NCBI GenBank assembly: GCA_945871955.1
Contig: CAMBXR010000012.1
Coordinates: forward strand, 1 to 52,930
Length of the DNA stretch: 52,930 nt
From: an uncultured Clostridium sp.
GTDB taxonomy: Bacteria > Bacillota > Clostridia > Peptostreptococcales > Peptostreptococcaceae
Reading direction: 5' to 3'
Shown: positions 38,202-45,555 of the stretch, piece after piece
Layout of the letters: every line of letters starts with the position of its first letter
How positions within the stretch are numbered: position 1 is the stretch's first letter
The notes under the pieces: model-generated
Databases searched by the model: none
What the model saw: the letters and a program-made list of their open reading frames with translations, nothing else
What the model was told of the DNA's origin: nothing
Position numbers and translations under genes: made by a program

Positions 38202-38453
38202 ATGAACAGATATACAAAAGTAATTAATATGATGGAAAGTTATTTCACAAAAGATTTTGAAAAAGCTAAAAAAGGAATAACTAAAACAAGAGAAGTAAAA
38301 GAAGAAACAGTTCAAAAAGCTTTCTTAAAGGGAAATACTGAAGTTTTAGTTATATTAGAAGATTCTGGACGTGAAATACTTATCGACGATTTTTCTTCAG
38401 ATGAAGATATAAAGAAATACTTAGGAGCTAAATTTATAAATCCTAAGAGATAA
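38202..38453 (+). CDS. Small conserved hypothetical protein
   Basis: An 83-residue soluble protein with AGGAGG before its ATG and a strong terminator after it. It starts MNRYTKVINMMESYF and is rich in lysine and glutamate; near the end is the acidic stretch IDDFSSDEDIKKYL. No family is recognised. It stands alone on the plus strand. Confidence 0.65.
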   Translation: MNRYTKVINMMESYFTKDFEKAKKGITKTREVKEETVQKAFLKGNTEVLVILEDSGREILIDDFSSDEDIKKYLGAKFINPKR

Positions 38454-38460
38454 CATAAAA

Positions 38461-38494
38461 AAATCCAAAGGTTAATAAAAAACCTTTGGATTTT
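38461..38494 (+). terminator. Terminator of the 83-residue protein gene
   Basis: Stem AAATCCAAAGGTT/AACCTTTGGATTT then a T run; the stem is long and nearly perfect. Confidence 0.85.
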
Positions 38495-38523
38495 TTTATT
38501 TTTATGTATATATTTTCATTACA

Positions 38524-38650
38524 TAGACAATAATACTAGTGTAATTTAAATATTTAACTCAATCTCCCCCAATATAAAGCTTTCATTCCCCCAGTGGAAG
38601 CTACGTTTTTACTAATAGAGAAGAATAAACTTATTCTTCTCTATTTTTTA
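38524..38650 (+). ncRNA. Candidate small RNA with C-rich loops
   Basis: A promoter-like pair TAGACA (38524..38529) and TAAATA (38547..38552), 17 apart, predicts a start near 38559. The RNA would carry CTCCCCC unpaired (38564..38570), then a hairpin AGCTTTCA/TGGAAGCT (38578..38602) with TTCCCCC in its loop. It would end at the T-tailed hairpin AGAGAAGAATAA/TTATTCTTCTCT (38617..38642), about 90 nt in all. No coding frame fits. C-rich loops of this sort pair with Shine-Dalgarno sequences in known Gram-positive small RNAs. Confidence 0.5.
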
Positions 38651-38660
38651 TATTAATATT

Positions 38661-38700
38661 TCTATTGATAAATAATACTAACTATTGATAAGTAATACTA
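38661..38700 (+). repeat. Tandem 20-bp direct repeat upstream of a small gene
   Basis: Two adjacent copies of nCTATTGATAnGTAATACTA-type sequence (38661..38680 and 38681..38700) that differ at two positions. The second TTGATA is 18 bases before TATATT, so the repeats overlap the -35 region of the promoter for the gene at 38761. Confidence 0.7.
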
Positions 38701-38760
38701 AAATAGCTTATATTGTATATTAAATGTACTAATATAAATACTTTTATACGAGGTGATTCA

Positions 38761-39090
38761 ATGATACAAATAGGTTCATTAAAATTAGATAGTGATTTTG
38801 ATTACAGAATAATAAGAGAAGAAGATAATGATATTGATTTATATATAGATATAAATTACAGATGTGTAGATATAAATGTAGGAGAATCTAAAGTTTTCAA
38901 CTCTAGAATACAATTCCCTTATGTTAGGTCTATACTTCTAAGAATTAATAAAGAAGGCCATATAATGACTGTTCATCTTATGAGAGACATAGATTTATTC
39001 TCTGCTTTTGCCAACTTTGAAGTAGATTATACTGATAGTATTTTTGAAATTAAAAATCATAAAGAAAAAGTAATTATAAGTAAAATATAA
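38761..39090 (+). CDS. Hypothetical protein
   Basis: A 109-residue protein, MIQIGSLKLDSDFDYRIIRE at the start, rich in Asp and Ile, probably a beta-rich soluble fold. The start at 38761 is set by GAGGTGATTC just before; an upstream in-frame ATG (38713) lacks a site. No known family. It lies behind a promoter carrying a tandem repeat and has a strong terminator. Confidence 0.6.
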   Translation: MIQIGSLKLDSDFDYRIIREEDNDIDLYIDINYRCVDINVGESKVFNSRIQFPYVRSILLRINKEGHIMTVHLMRDIDLFSAFANFEVDYTDSIFEIKNHKEKVIISKI

Positions 39091-39454
39091 TTAACAAAAT
39101 TAAGGGGGCCTTAACAGGCCCCTATTATTTTTTATTTATTATTTATAACTTTATTGTAGTACCGTTTTTTTAGTGTGTCAATTAATTTTCTGAATATTTT
39201 AAATTTTTTGTTTTGTATTCACCATATAATATCTACCATTTTATATTTAGTAATTATTTAATTTTTGTTATTACATTGAAAATATTAGACAATAATAAAA
39301 TTATCATATAATAATAGATTATTGTCACCTTTACTAAGATTTTGATATAATTAATGTTACGAAAATACTATAACATATTTGGTTTAGTATTCAAATTTTA
39401 TAAAAATACATTATATAAATTACTAATAGTAATTTAATGAGAGGAGTTTTACAT
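39091..39454 (+). promoter_or_regulatory. Intergenic region with ppaC promoter and CodY-like box
   Basis: Besides the terminator at 39104..39130 it has TTGTCA (39322..39327) and TATAAT (39346..39351), 18 apart, as the likely ppaC promoter. AATTTTCTGAATATT (39184..39198) differs at one base from the CodY consensus. The leader is about 97 bases. Confidence 0.5.
39104..39130 (+). terminator. Terminator of the 109-residue protein gene
   Basis: GC-rich stem GGGGCC/GGCCCC followed by TATTATTTTTTATT. Confidence 0.8.
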
Positions 39455-40366
39455 ATGAGTTTATTTGTTTTCGGACATAAAAGTCCTGATACAGATTCAG
39501 TATGTTCAGCTATATCACTAGCATACTTAAAAAACAAATTAGGGGTAGAAGCTAAAGCTTATGCTTTAGAAGAAATAAGAAAAGAAGCTAAATTTGTCTT
39601 AGACTATTTCAAAGTAGATGCACCTGAGATATTACCTGCTGGAGCAATAAAAGGACAAGATGTTGTTTTAGTTGACCATAATGAAGCAGCTCAAACTGCT
39701 GATGATATAGCTGAAGCTAACTTAGTTGAAATAATAGACCACCACAAAATAGGTGCTCTTTCTACTGATACTCCAATATCAGTAAGAATAATGCCTGTTG
39801 GATGTACTTGTACAATAATCTACAACTTATTTAAAGAAAATAACGTTGAAATACCTTATGAAATAGCTGGATTATTATTATCTGCAATATTATCAGATAC
39901 ATTAATATTCAAGTCACCAACAACTACTGAAAAAGATAAAGAAGCTGCTTTAGCATTAGCTGAAATAGCTAAAGTTGACTATGAAAAATACGGAATGGAA
40001 ATGTTTAAAGCTGGTACTTCTTTAGAAGGATTCTCTATAGAAGAAATAGTAAACATGGACTTCAAAGAATTCGATATGAGTGGTAAAAAAGTTGGTATAG
40101 GACAAGTTATGACTTTAGATATAGATGCTGTTTTATCTAAAAAAGATGAGTTCCTAGCTTATATAAATGCTACTGAATTTGATATGTTAGTTCTTGCTGT
40201 TACTGATATAATAAACGAAGGATCTTATCTAATATACAAAGGTGAAGATAAAGTAATCTCTGATGCTTTCGGTGTAGATGCATCTCAAGGTGTATTTGCT
40301 GAAGGTGTTGTTTCAAGAAAGAAACAATTAGTTCCAAATTTAACTGATGCTATAAAAAATATATAA
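39455..40366 (+). CDS. ppaC: Manganese-dependent inorganic pyrophosphatase
   Basis: A 303-residue class II pyrophosphatase of the DHH family: FGHKSPDTDSVCSA (metal site His and Asp), VDHNEAAQ, the DHH motif in EIIDHHKIG, and the C-terminal SRKKQLVP substrate motif. No CBS insert is present. It splits pyrophosphate and drives biosynthesis. The start at 39455 is set by GAGAGGAG eight bases before; the in-frame ATG at 39437 overlaps that site. Monocistronic, with a strong terminator. Confidence 0.95.
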   Translation: MSLFVFGHKSPDTDSVCSAISLAYLKNKLGVEAKAYALEEIRKEAKFVLDYFKVDAPEILPAGAIKGQDVVLVDHNEAAQTADDIAEANLVEIIDHHKIGALSTDTPISVRIMPVGCTCTIIYNLFKENNVEIPYEIAGLLLSAILSDTLIFKSPTTTEKDKEAALALAEIAKVDYEKYGMEMFKAGTSLEGFSIEEIVNMDFKEFDMSGKKVGIGQVMTLDIDAVLSKKDEFLAYINATEFDMLVLAVTDIINEGSYLIYKGEDKVISDAFGVDASQGVFAEGVVSRKKQLVPNLTDAIKNI

Positions 40367-40385
40367 CAATATATTGCAAACAAAA

Positions 40386-40414
40386 AAATGACATAGATTA
40401 ATCTATGTCATTTT
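40386..40414 (+). terminator. Terminator of ppaC
   Basis: Stem AAATGACATAGATT/AATCTATGTCATTT, then T run. Confidence 0.85.
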
Positions 40415-40586
40415 TTTTGCGAGAATATTAATAAATAATATCCTCTTTATAAAATTTTGTTTTTGTTCATTGTTACAATGGTTTATTTTTCTGGTGTTTT
40501 GTGTTTGTGTTTTAGGATTTACTTTAAATATTGTAAATGATGAAACACAACTTGTAAATAGTATTTATTACCAATAATATTAAAAC

Positions 40587-41111
40587 CTACATTTTTTCAA
40601 CTTCTGGATATTCTACTCCAAATGTTTCAACTGTCATAGTTTTTATTCTTTGGTCAGCTTTTGGTCTATCTCCTCTATCAACTGGAGTATTTGCTATTTC
40701 ATCTACTACATCCATACCTTCTATTACTCTACCAAATCCAGCATATTGCCCATCTAAGTGTGGAGAGTTTTTGTGCATTATGAAGAATTGAGAACCTGCA
40801 CTATTTGGCATCATAGTTCTTGCCATAGAGATTACTCCTCTTTCATGTCTTAAATTATTAGTAAATCCATTACTGCTGAATTCACCTTTTATTGAGTATC
40901 CTGGTCCACCCATACCTGTACCTTGTGGGCATCCACCTTGTATCATAAATCCTCTTATAACTCTGTGGAATATTATTCCGTCATAATAATTTGATTTTAT
41001 TAAACTTATAAAGTTATTAACTGTATTAGGAGCTATATTGGGATATAATTCAACTTTTATTTGTTTTCCATTTTCCATTTCTATAGTTACTACAGGATTT
41101 TTATTTTCCAT
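40587..41111 (-). CDS. Peptidyl-prolyl cis-trans isomerase, cyclophilin type
   Basis: A 174-residue cyclophilin: NFISLIKSNYYDGIIFHRVIRGFMIQGG is the core, with the catalytic Arg in FHRV, followed by ARTMMPNSAGSQFFIMH and LDGQYAGFGRV. There is no signal peptide, so it acts in the cytoplasm on protein folding. The start at 41111 fits GAAGG upstream; in-frame codons before it are not needed. Monocistronic. Confidence 0.93.
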   Translation of the reverse strand: MENKNPVVTIEMENGKQIKVELYPNIAPNTVNNFISLIKSNYYDGIIFHRVIRGFMIQGGCPQGTGMGGPGYSIKGEFSSNGFTNNLRHERGVISMARTMMPNSAGSQFFIMHKNSPHLDGQYAGFGRVIEGMDVVDEIANTPVDRGDRPKADQRIKTMTVETFGVEYPEVEKM

Positions 41112-41230
41112 AATTTTTACCTTCTTTCTTTTGATTCTTATGTATTCCATATATTATTATATACCAAGTTGTAAAAAAATAACTACTCTATTATTTTATA
41201 CCTATAATAAGATTTAACTAATTATTTATT

Positions 41231-41376
41231 TGTGTATATCTTGTTAATTTTATCCACATTATTCACATTATTAATATTATGGCTTAACTGTACGTATTAC
41301 AAAGCTTTTATTTATCTCAGCAAAATAGATTTCCATTTATAACCATTTTATCCACACACTTATCCACTTATCTACA
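41231..41376 (+). promoter_or_regulatory. DnaA-box cluster
   Basis: Five same-strand DnaA-type 9-mers within 127 bases: TTATCCACA (41250..41258) and TTATTCACA (41259..41267) back to back, TTATCCACA (41348..41356), TTATCCACT (41360..41368) and TTATCTACA (41368..41376). The first three fit the TTATNCACA consensus and the last two have one mismatch. A further inverted near-match TGTGTATAT lies at 41231. The 338-base gap between cyclophilin and aminopeptidase holds nothing else that I can read. Confidence 0.6.
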
Positions 41377-41449
41377 GGTTGTTAACACTTTATATAAGTA
41401 TTAATCGTGTACATAATAATAGGTAATATCATTTTTCATCATGGTTCTT

Positions 41450-42742
41450 TTATAATTGATAAAATTCGACAAATGTTTTATATATATTATAGTGATCTTC
41501 TACACTTCCCAATTCTCTTATGGAATGCATTGATAAAATTGGACTACCAATATCCACAGAATTTATATCTAAGTGTGTGGATGAAATTGGTCCAATTGTA
41601 GATCCACCTCTTTGGTCAGATCTATTTACAAATTGTTGATATTTCACTCCACATTTTTCACATATATTCTTATACACTCCTGCTGAAAAAGCATCACTTG
41701 TATATAATTGATTGGCACTTACTTTTATTACAGGTCCTCCTCCCATAATAGGTCTATTTGTAGGATCATGTTTTTCCATAAAATTAGGATGAAGTGCATG
41801 AGCTAAATCTGCAGATATCAAAAATGAAGAATATAGCGATGTAAAGAAGTCCTGTCTATCTTTTCCTAAACTTAAACAGATACGTTCCATTATGTTTAGC
41901 AACATATTGGAATCAGCCCCTTGTTTTGTAGAGCTTCCTACTTCTTCATTATCAAATATAACTACCATATTTATTCCACTTTTACCTTTTGAATCTATTA
42001 AACCATGTAAGCTAGCATGGGCCATAGATAAATTATCAAGTCTTGACGACGATATAAATTCTTCATTTGGACCAATTATACTACCTTTTTCATATTCATA
42101 TAAATATAAATCAAAATCAAGTATATCTTCTTTATCTACATCCAATGTTTTACTAATTTCTTTTAATAAAAAGTCATCTTTTTCTAAAGTCTCATTTATT
42201 AATCCTACTAAAGGTAAAGTGTCTTTTTGTTTATTAAACTTATAACCATCATTTACTTCTCTATTCATATGTATAGCTAAACTAGGTATTATACATATCG
42301 GTTTATTTATATTTATTATTTCTTCTCTTGGAGATAAAACATTTTGTGATTTTAATATTACTCTACCTGCTATAGCTAAAGGTCTATCAAACCAACTACT
42401 TAATATAGCTCCACCATATCCTTCTGTATTTAGTTTTAAGTAAGTATCTTCTACACTTATCTCAGCATTAGATTTAATTCTAAATGAAGGAGAATCGCTA
42501 TGAGAACCTATTATCCTAAATCCTTCTTCCATATTATCAGAGTTTATAACAAATGCTGTTAAAGAAGAAGAGTTCTTCGTTATAAAGTACTTTCCTCCCA
42601 CTTTTAATTTCCATTTTTCATTCAGCTTAACTTCACAAAATCCATTTTTAATTAATAAATCTTTACTTGTATTAACTGCATTAAAGGCAGTGGGACTTTC
42701 GTATATATAATCTAATAAATTCTCAGCAAATTCTCTTTTCAT
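41450..42742 (-). CDS. M18-family aminopeptidase
   Basis: A 430-residue zinc aminopeptidase. Metal and catalytic motifs are GSHSDSPSFRIK (His, about 80), IFDNEEVGSSTKQGADS (Glu), SADLAHALHPN and the late GSPILSMHSIRELG with a metal His. M18 enzymes take acidic or neutral residues from peptide N-termini in the cytoplasm. AGGAGG precedes the ATG; it follows pcrA by 14 bases and is probably cotranscribed. Confidence 0.93.
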   Translation of the reverse strand: MKREFAENLLDYIYESPTAFNAVNTSKDLLIKNGFCEVKLNEKWKLKVGGKYFITKNSSSLTAFVINSDNMEEGFRIIGSHSDSPSFRIKSNAEISVEDTYLKLNTEGYGGAILSSWFDRPLAIAGRVILKSQNVLSPREEIININKPICIIPSLAIHMNREVNDGYKFNKQKDTLPLVGLINETLEKDDFLLKEISKTLDVDKEDILDFDLYLYEYEKGSIIGPNEEFISSSRLDNLSMAHASLHGLIDSKGKSGINMVVIFDNEEVGSSTKQGADSNMLLNIMERICLSLGKDRQDFFTSLYSSFLISADLAHALHPNFMEKHDPTNRPIMGGGPVIKVSANQLYTSDAFSAGVYKNICEKCGVKYQQFVNRSDQRGGSTIGPISSTHLDINSVDIGSPILSMHSIRELGSVEDHYNIYKTFVEFYQL

Positions 42743-42756
42743 ATATTCCTCCTATT

Positions 42757-44997
42757 TTATACTAAATCTAAAGTTGTATATTCTTTATTTATTGTTTTTA
42801 TACCTTGATTATCAAAAGCTATAGTTACATCTGGTCCTTTTAAAGCAACTACTGTACCTAAACCAAACTTAGGATGATGTACTTTAGCTCCTAATTTTAA
42901 ATCATCTATATTACTTTCATTTGATGTATTTTTTATAGTTGCATTTACTTTTTTAGCAGCTTGCATCTTATTCATATTGTTCATTTTATATTTTTGAGTA
43001 TACTTATCAAGTATATTGTAATTGGCTTTTGAGAAAGATAATTCTTTTTGTTCTTTATTTAATCTTTCTATACACTCATTTGGTAATTCTTCTATAAATC
43101 TAGATGCAACAGAAGTATTTGTTCTACCATATAAAGTTCTTTTTTTAGTTAAAGTTAAGAATAACTCCTCTTTTGCTCTAGTAATACCAACATAGCAAAG
43201 TCTTCTTTCTTCTTCTATATCACTATCTCTCATTGATTGTATAGCTCTAGCTATAGGGAAAATTCTCTCTTCCATACCTGCTAAAAATACAACTGGGAAT
43301 TCTAGCCCTTTTGATGAATGTATAGTCATTAATGAAACTCTATCTTCAGATTCTTCTTCATCACTTGGTTCTGCATTAAGAGCAACGCCTGTTAAGAAAG
43401 CCTCTAAACTCTTATCATCACTTGTACTTTCAAATTCTAAAGCAACTGATATAAGTTCTTCTAAGTTTTCTATTCTATCTTGACCCTCATTGTTCTTTTC
43501 TTTTAATAATTCATCTTTATATCCTGTTACATCTAATATTTTTTCAATTATTTGACTAACAGTATATACATCTGTAAAACTTCTTAAAGTAGACATTAAG
43601 TCAACAAATTCACTTATACTAGCTCTAGCTTTTCTCGATATATCTGAATTATCTTCTATATCTATTAATACAGAATAAATACTTTCTTCCTTTAAACTTG
43701 CTCTATCTTCTATTTTTTCAATAGTTCTAAGACCTATCCCTCTTCTAGGAACATTTATTATTCTTTTTAGCGAGATGTCATCTTGAGGGTTTTGTATAAC
43801 TCTAAGATAAGCAATAATATCTTTTATTTCTTTTCTTTCATAGAATTTAATACCACCATAAATGTTATATGGTATACCTGCTCTATTTAATGCATCCTCT
43901 ACAGAACGTGCCTGTGCATTAGCTCTATATAATACAGCAAAGTCTTTATATTCTCTATCCTCATATTTTTTCATAAAGTTGATAGTATTTGATATAAAGT
44001 CTCCTTCTTCCATTTCATTTTCTGCAAGTTGGATTTTTATTAATTGACCTTCTTTTTTCTCACTCCAAAGTTTCTTTCTTTTTCTTTCCGTATTATTAGA
44101 AATAACATGGTTAGCTGCATCTAGAATTACTTGAGTAGATCTGTAGTTTTGTTCAAGTTTTACTATTTTAACATCATCATAATCTCTTTCAAACTCAAGA
44201 ATATTTCTTATGTCAGCACCTCTCCAACCATAAATACTTTGGTCATCATCACCAACAACACATATATTTTGATGTTGTTTAGCTAATAATTTAATTAGCT
44301 CATATTGTGCCTTACTTGTATCTTGATATTCATCTACCATTATGTATCTGAATTTATTTCTATAGAAATCTAATATTTCTGGACATTCTTTGAATAACTC
44401 AACTGTTTTCATTATTAAGTCATCAAAGTCTAATGCACTATTTCTTTTTAAACGATCTTGATATAGAGCATATATTTCACCTACTTTTGTTTTAGATATG
44501 TCACCTTCATTTAGCTTCATATATGTTTTAGGAGAATATAATTTATCCTTTGCATTAGATATACAACTTAGTACATACTTAGGATCAAAGGCTTTATCAC
44601 TAATATCCAACTCTCTCATACAGTCTTTAATTAAAGTTATCTGATCTGGACTATCATAAATTACGAAACTTCTATTGTATCCTATTTTATTTATACTTTT
44701 TCTAAGAATACGAACACAGCAAGAGTGGAATGTTGTAATCCACATCTCCTTGGTATCTATTCCTTCTAAAGTTTCTTCTACCCTTTCTCTCATCTCATTG
44801 GCTGCCTTATTTGTAAAGGTAATAGCTAAAATATTTTCAGCTTTAACGCCCTTATTTTCCATAAGGTAACCTATTCTAGTAGTTAAAACTCTAGTTTTTC
44901 CTGATCCAGCTCCTGCAAGTATTAATACTGGTCCTTCCGTATTTTCTACTGCTTCTCTTTGGGCTGGATTTAATTTCTCTATTATATCTGAAATCAT
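42757..44997 (-). CDS. pcrA: ATP-dependent DNA helicase PcrA (UvrD/Rep family)
   Basis: A 746-residue SF1A helicase. Walker A is LAGAGSGKTRVLTTRI (29-44), motif II is MVDEYQDTSKAQYE, followed by VVGDDDQSIYGWRGAD, EQNYRS and the C-terminal MTIHSSKGLEFPVVF and VGITRAKEELFLT. The tail ends in a Tudor-like domain (LGAKVHHPKFGLGTVV) seen in PcrA. It unwinds DNA in repair and rolling-circle replication. AGGAGG site. Confidence 0.96.
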   Translation of the reverse strand: MISDIIEKLNPAQREAVENTEGPVLILAGAGSGKTRVLTTRIGYLMENKGVKAENILAITFTNKAANEMRERVEETLEGIDTKEMWITTFHSCCVRILRKSINKIGYNRSFVIYDSPDQITLIKDCMRELDISDKAFDPKYVLSCISNAKDKLYSPKTYMKLNEGDISKTKVGEIYALYQDRLKRNSALDFDDLIMKTVELFKECPEILDFYRNKFRYIMVDEYQDTSKAQYELIKLLAKQHQNICVVGDDDQSIYGWRGADIRNILEFERDYDDVKIVKLEQNYRSTQVILDAANHVISNNTERKRKKLWSEKKEGQLIKIQLAENEMEEGDFISNTINFMKKYEDREYKDFAVLYRANAQARSVEDALNRAGIPYNIYGGIKFYERKEIKDIIAYLRVIQNPQDDISLKRIINVPRRGIGLRTIEKIEDRASLKEESIYSVLIDIEDNSDISRKARASISEFVDLMSTLRSFTDVYTVSQIIEKILDVTGYKDELLKEKNNEGQDRIENLEELISVALEFESTSDDKSLEAFLTGVALNAEPSDEEESEDRVSLMTIHSSKGLEFPVVFLAGMEERIFPIARAIQSMRDSDIEEERRLCYVGITRAKEELFLTLTKKRTLYGRTNTSVASRFIEELPNECIERLNKEQKELSFSKANYNILDKYTQKYKMNNMNKMQAAKKVNATIKNTSNESNIDDLKLGAKVHHPKFGLGTVVALKGPDVTIAFDNQGIKTINKEYTTLDLV

Positions 44998-45128
44998 ATA
45001 TTTCCTCCTATTTAATGCTCCTTTAGATATATTTTAATCTAATTCTTATTTTTCTTCAAATATCATAATATTATAATAATTACCATGAATAAAATATAAA
45101 ATACTAATAATTTTTCAAACAGAAAAAA

Positions 45129-45160
45129 ATGTCTTAGGACTTTGGAGAATCCTAAGACAT
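45129..45160 (-). terminator. Distal terminator behind the riboswitch
   Basis: Stem ATGTCTTAGGA/TCCTAAGACAT with seven T on the minus strand. Confidence 0.8.
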
Positions 45161-45229
45161 AGGTTAAGGGTTATTCTATTTTCAAACTATTTTGAAATAA
45201 AATAGGTTGAGGGCTAATTCAAATTAAAA

Positions 45230-45254
45230 AGTGCCTAACTTCAAGCTAGGCACT
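45230..45254 (-). terminator. Expression-platform terminator of the B12 riboswitch
   Basis: Stem AGTGCCTA/TAGGCACT and a T run, about 60 bases after the aptamer. It is the likely B12-dependent stop. Confidence 0.75.
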
Positions 45255-45313
45255 CATATCTACAAATAAAAATTTTATTAAGATATCTCTCCTACCCCGA
45301 AGAAATCACTTTA

Positions 45314-45485
45314 TATTATAGGCAGGTCTCCTGGCTTTGCTTCTTCCTACTCCTTTCCCTTCCCATGGAAATTTAACTTATTTAAAATCCACAGTGGTTA
45401 AAAAGTTTCGTCCACATTACAGTAGCGGGGGCTGCAGAGGTCTTTCACCTCTTTCCCTATTAATCTTAGAAAAGAACCTAAAATA
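45314..45485 (-). ncRNA. Cobalamin (B12) riboswitch with no gene behind it
   Basis: Read on the minus strand it has the B12-box elements in order: AATAGGGAA, GGTGAAAGACCTCTGCAGCC, CCCGCTACTGT, the GGGAAGG segment and the highly conserved GCCAGGAGACCTGCC. P1 closes with TATTTTAGG/CCTATAATA (45477..45485 with 45314..45322). The aptamer is about 172 nt. It lies after the AAA/VWA genes and points at pcrA, but two terminators come first and no gene lies between. Binding of adenosyl- or other cobalamins would regulate only the short RNA that follows. Confidence 0.9.
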
Positions 45486-45555
45486 TTTTTATTCATTAAG
45501 TTTTACTATTATTAGTATAGCACACAATCATATATAATTGTTATTTTTTACCAAA

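Larger units (their letters stand above)
44998..45555 (-). other. Long intergenic region with riboswitch and two terminators
   Basis: This stretch holds the cobalamin riboswitch, two terminators and a short segment between them with a direct repeat of CCCTnAACCTAT (about 45165 and 45205 on the plus strand). I see no open frame with a ribosome binding site in it. Confidence 0.7.

Noticed and set aside
40440-40586. G/T-rich patch after ppaC as a small RNA
   Set aside because: There is a short inverted repeat CATTG-TTA-CAATG but no T-tailed terminator or convincing promoter.
41231-41376. Chromosomal origin of replication
   Set aside because: DnaA boxes are present, but there is no dnaA, dnaN, recF, gyrB or rpmH gene nearby and no obvious AT-rich unwinding trio pattern next to them.
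45314-45485. Riboswitch controlling the VWA/AAA genes or pcrA
   Set aside because: It lies downstream of the VWA gene on the same strand, and two terminators separate it from pcrA.
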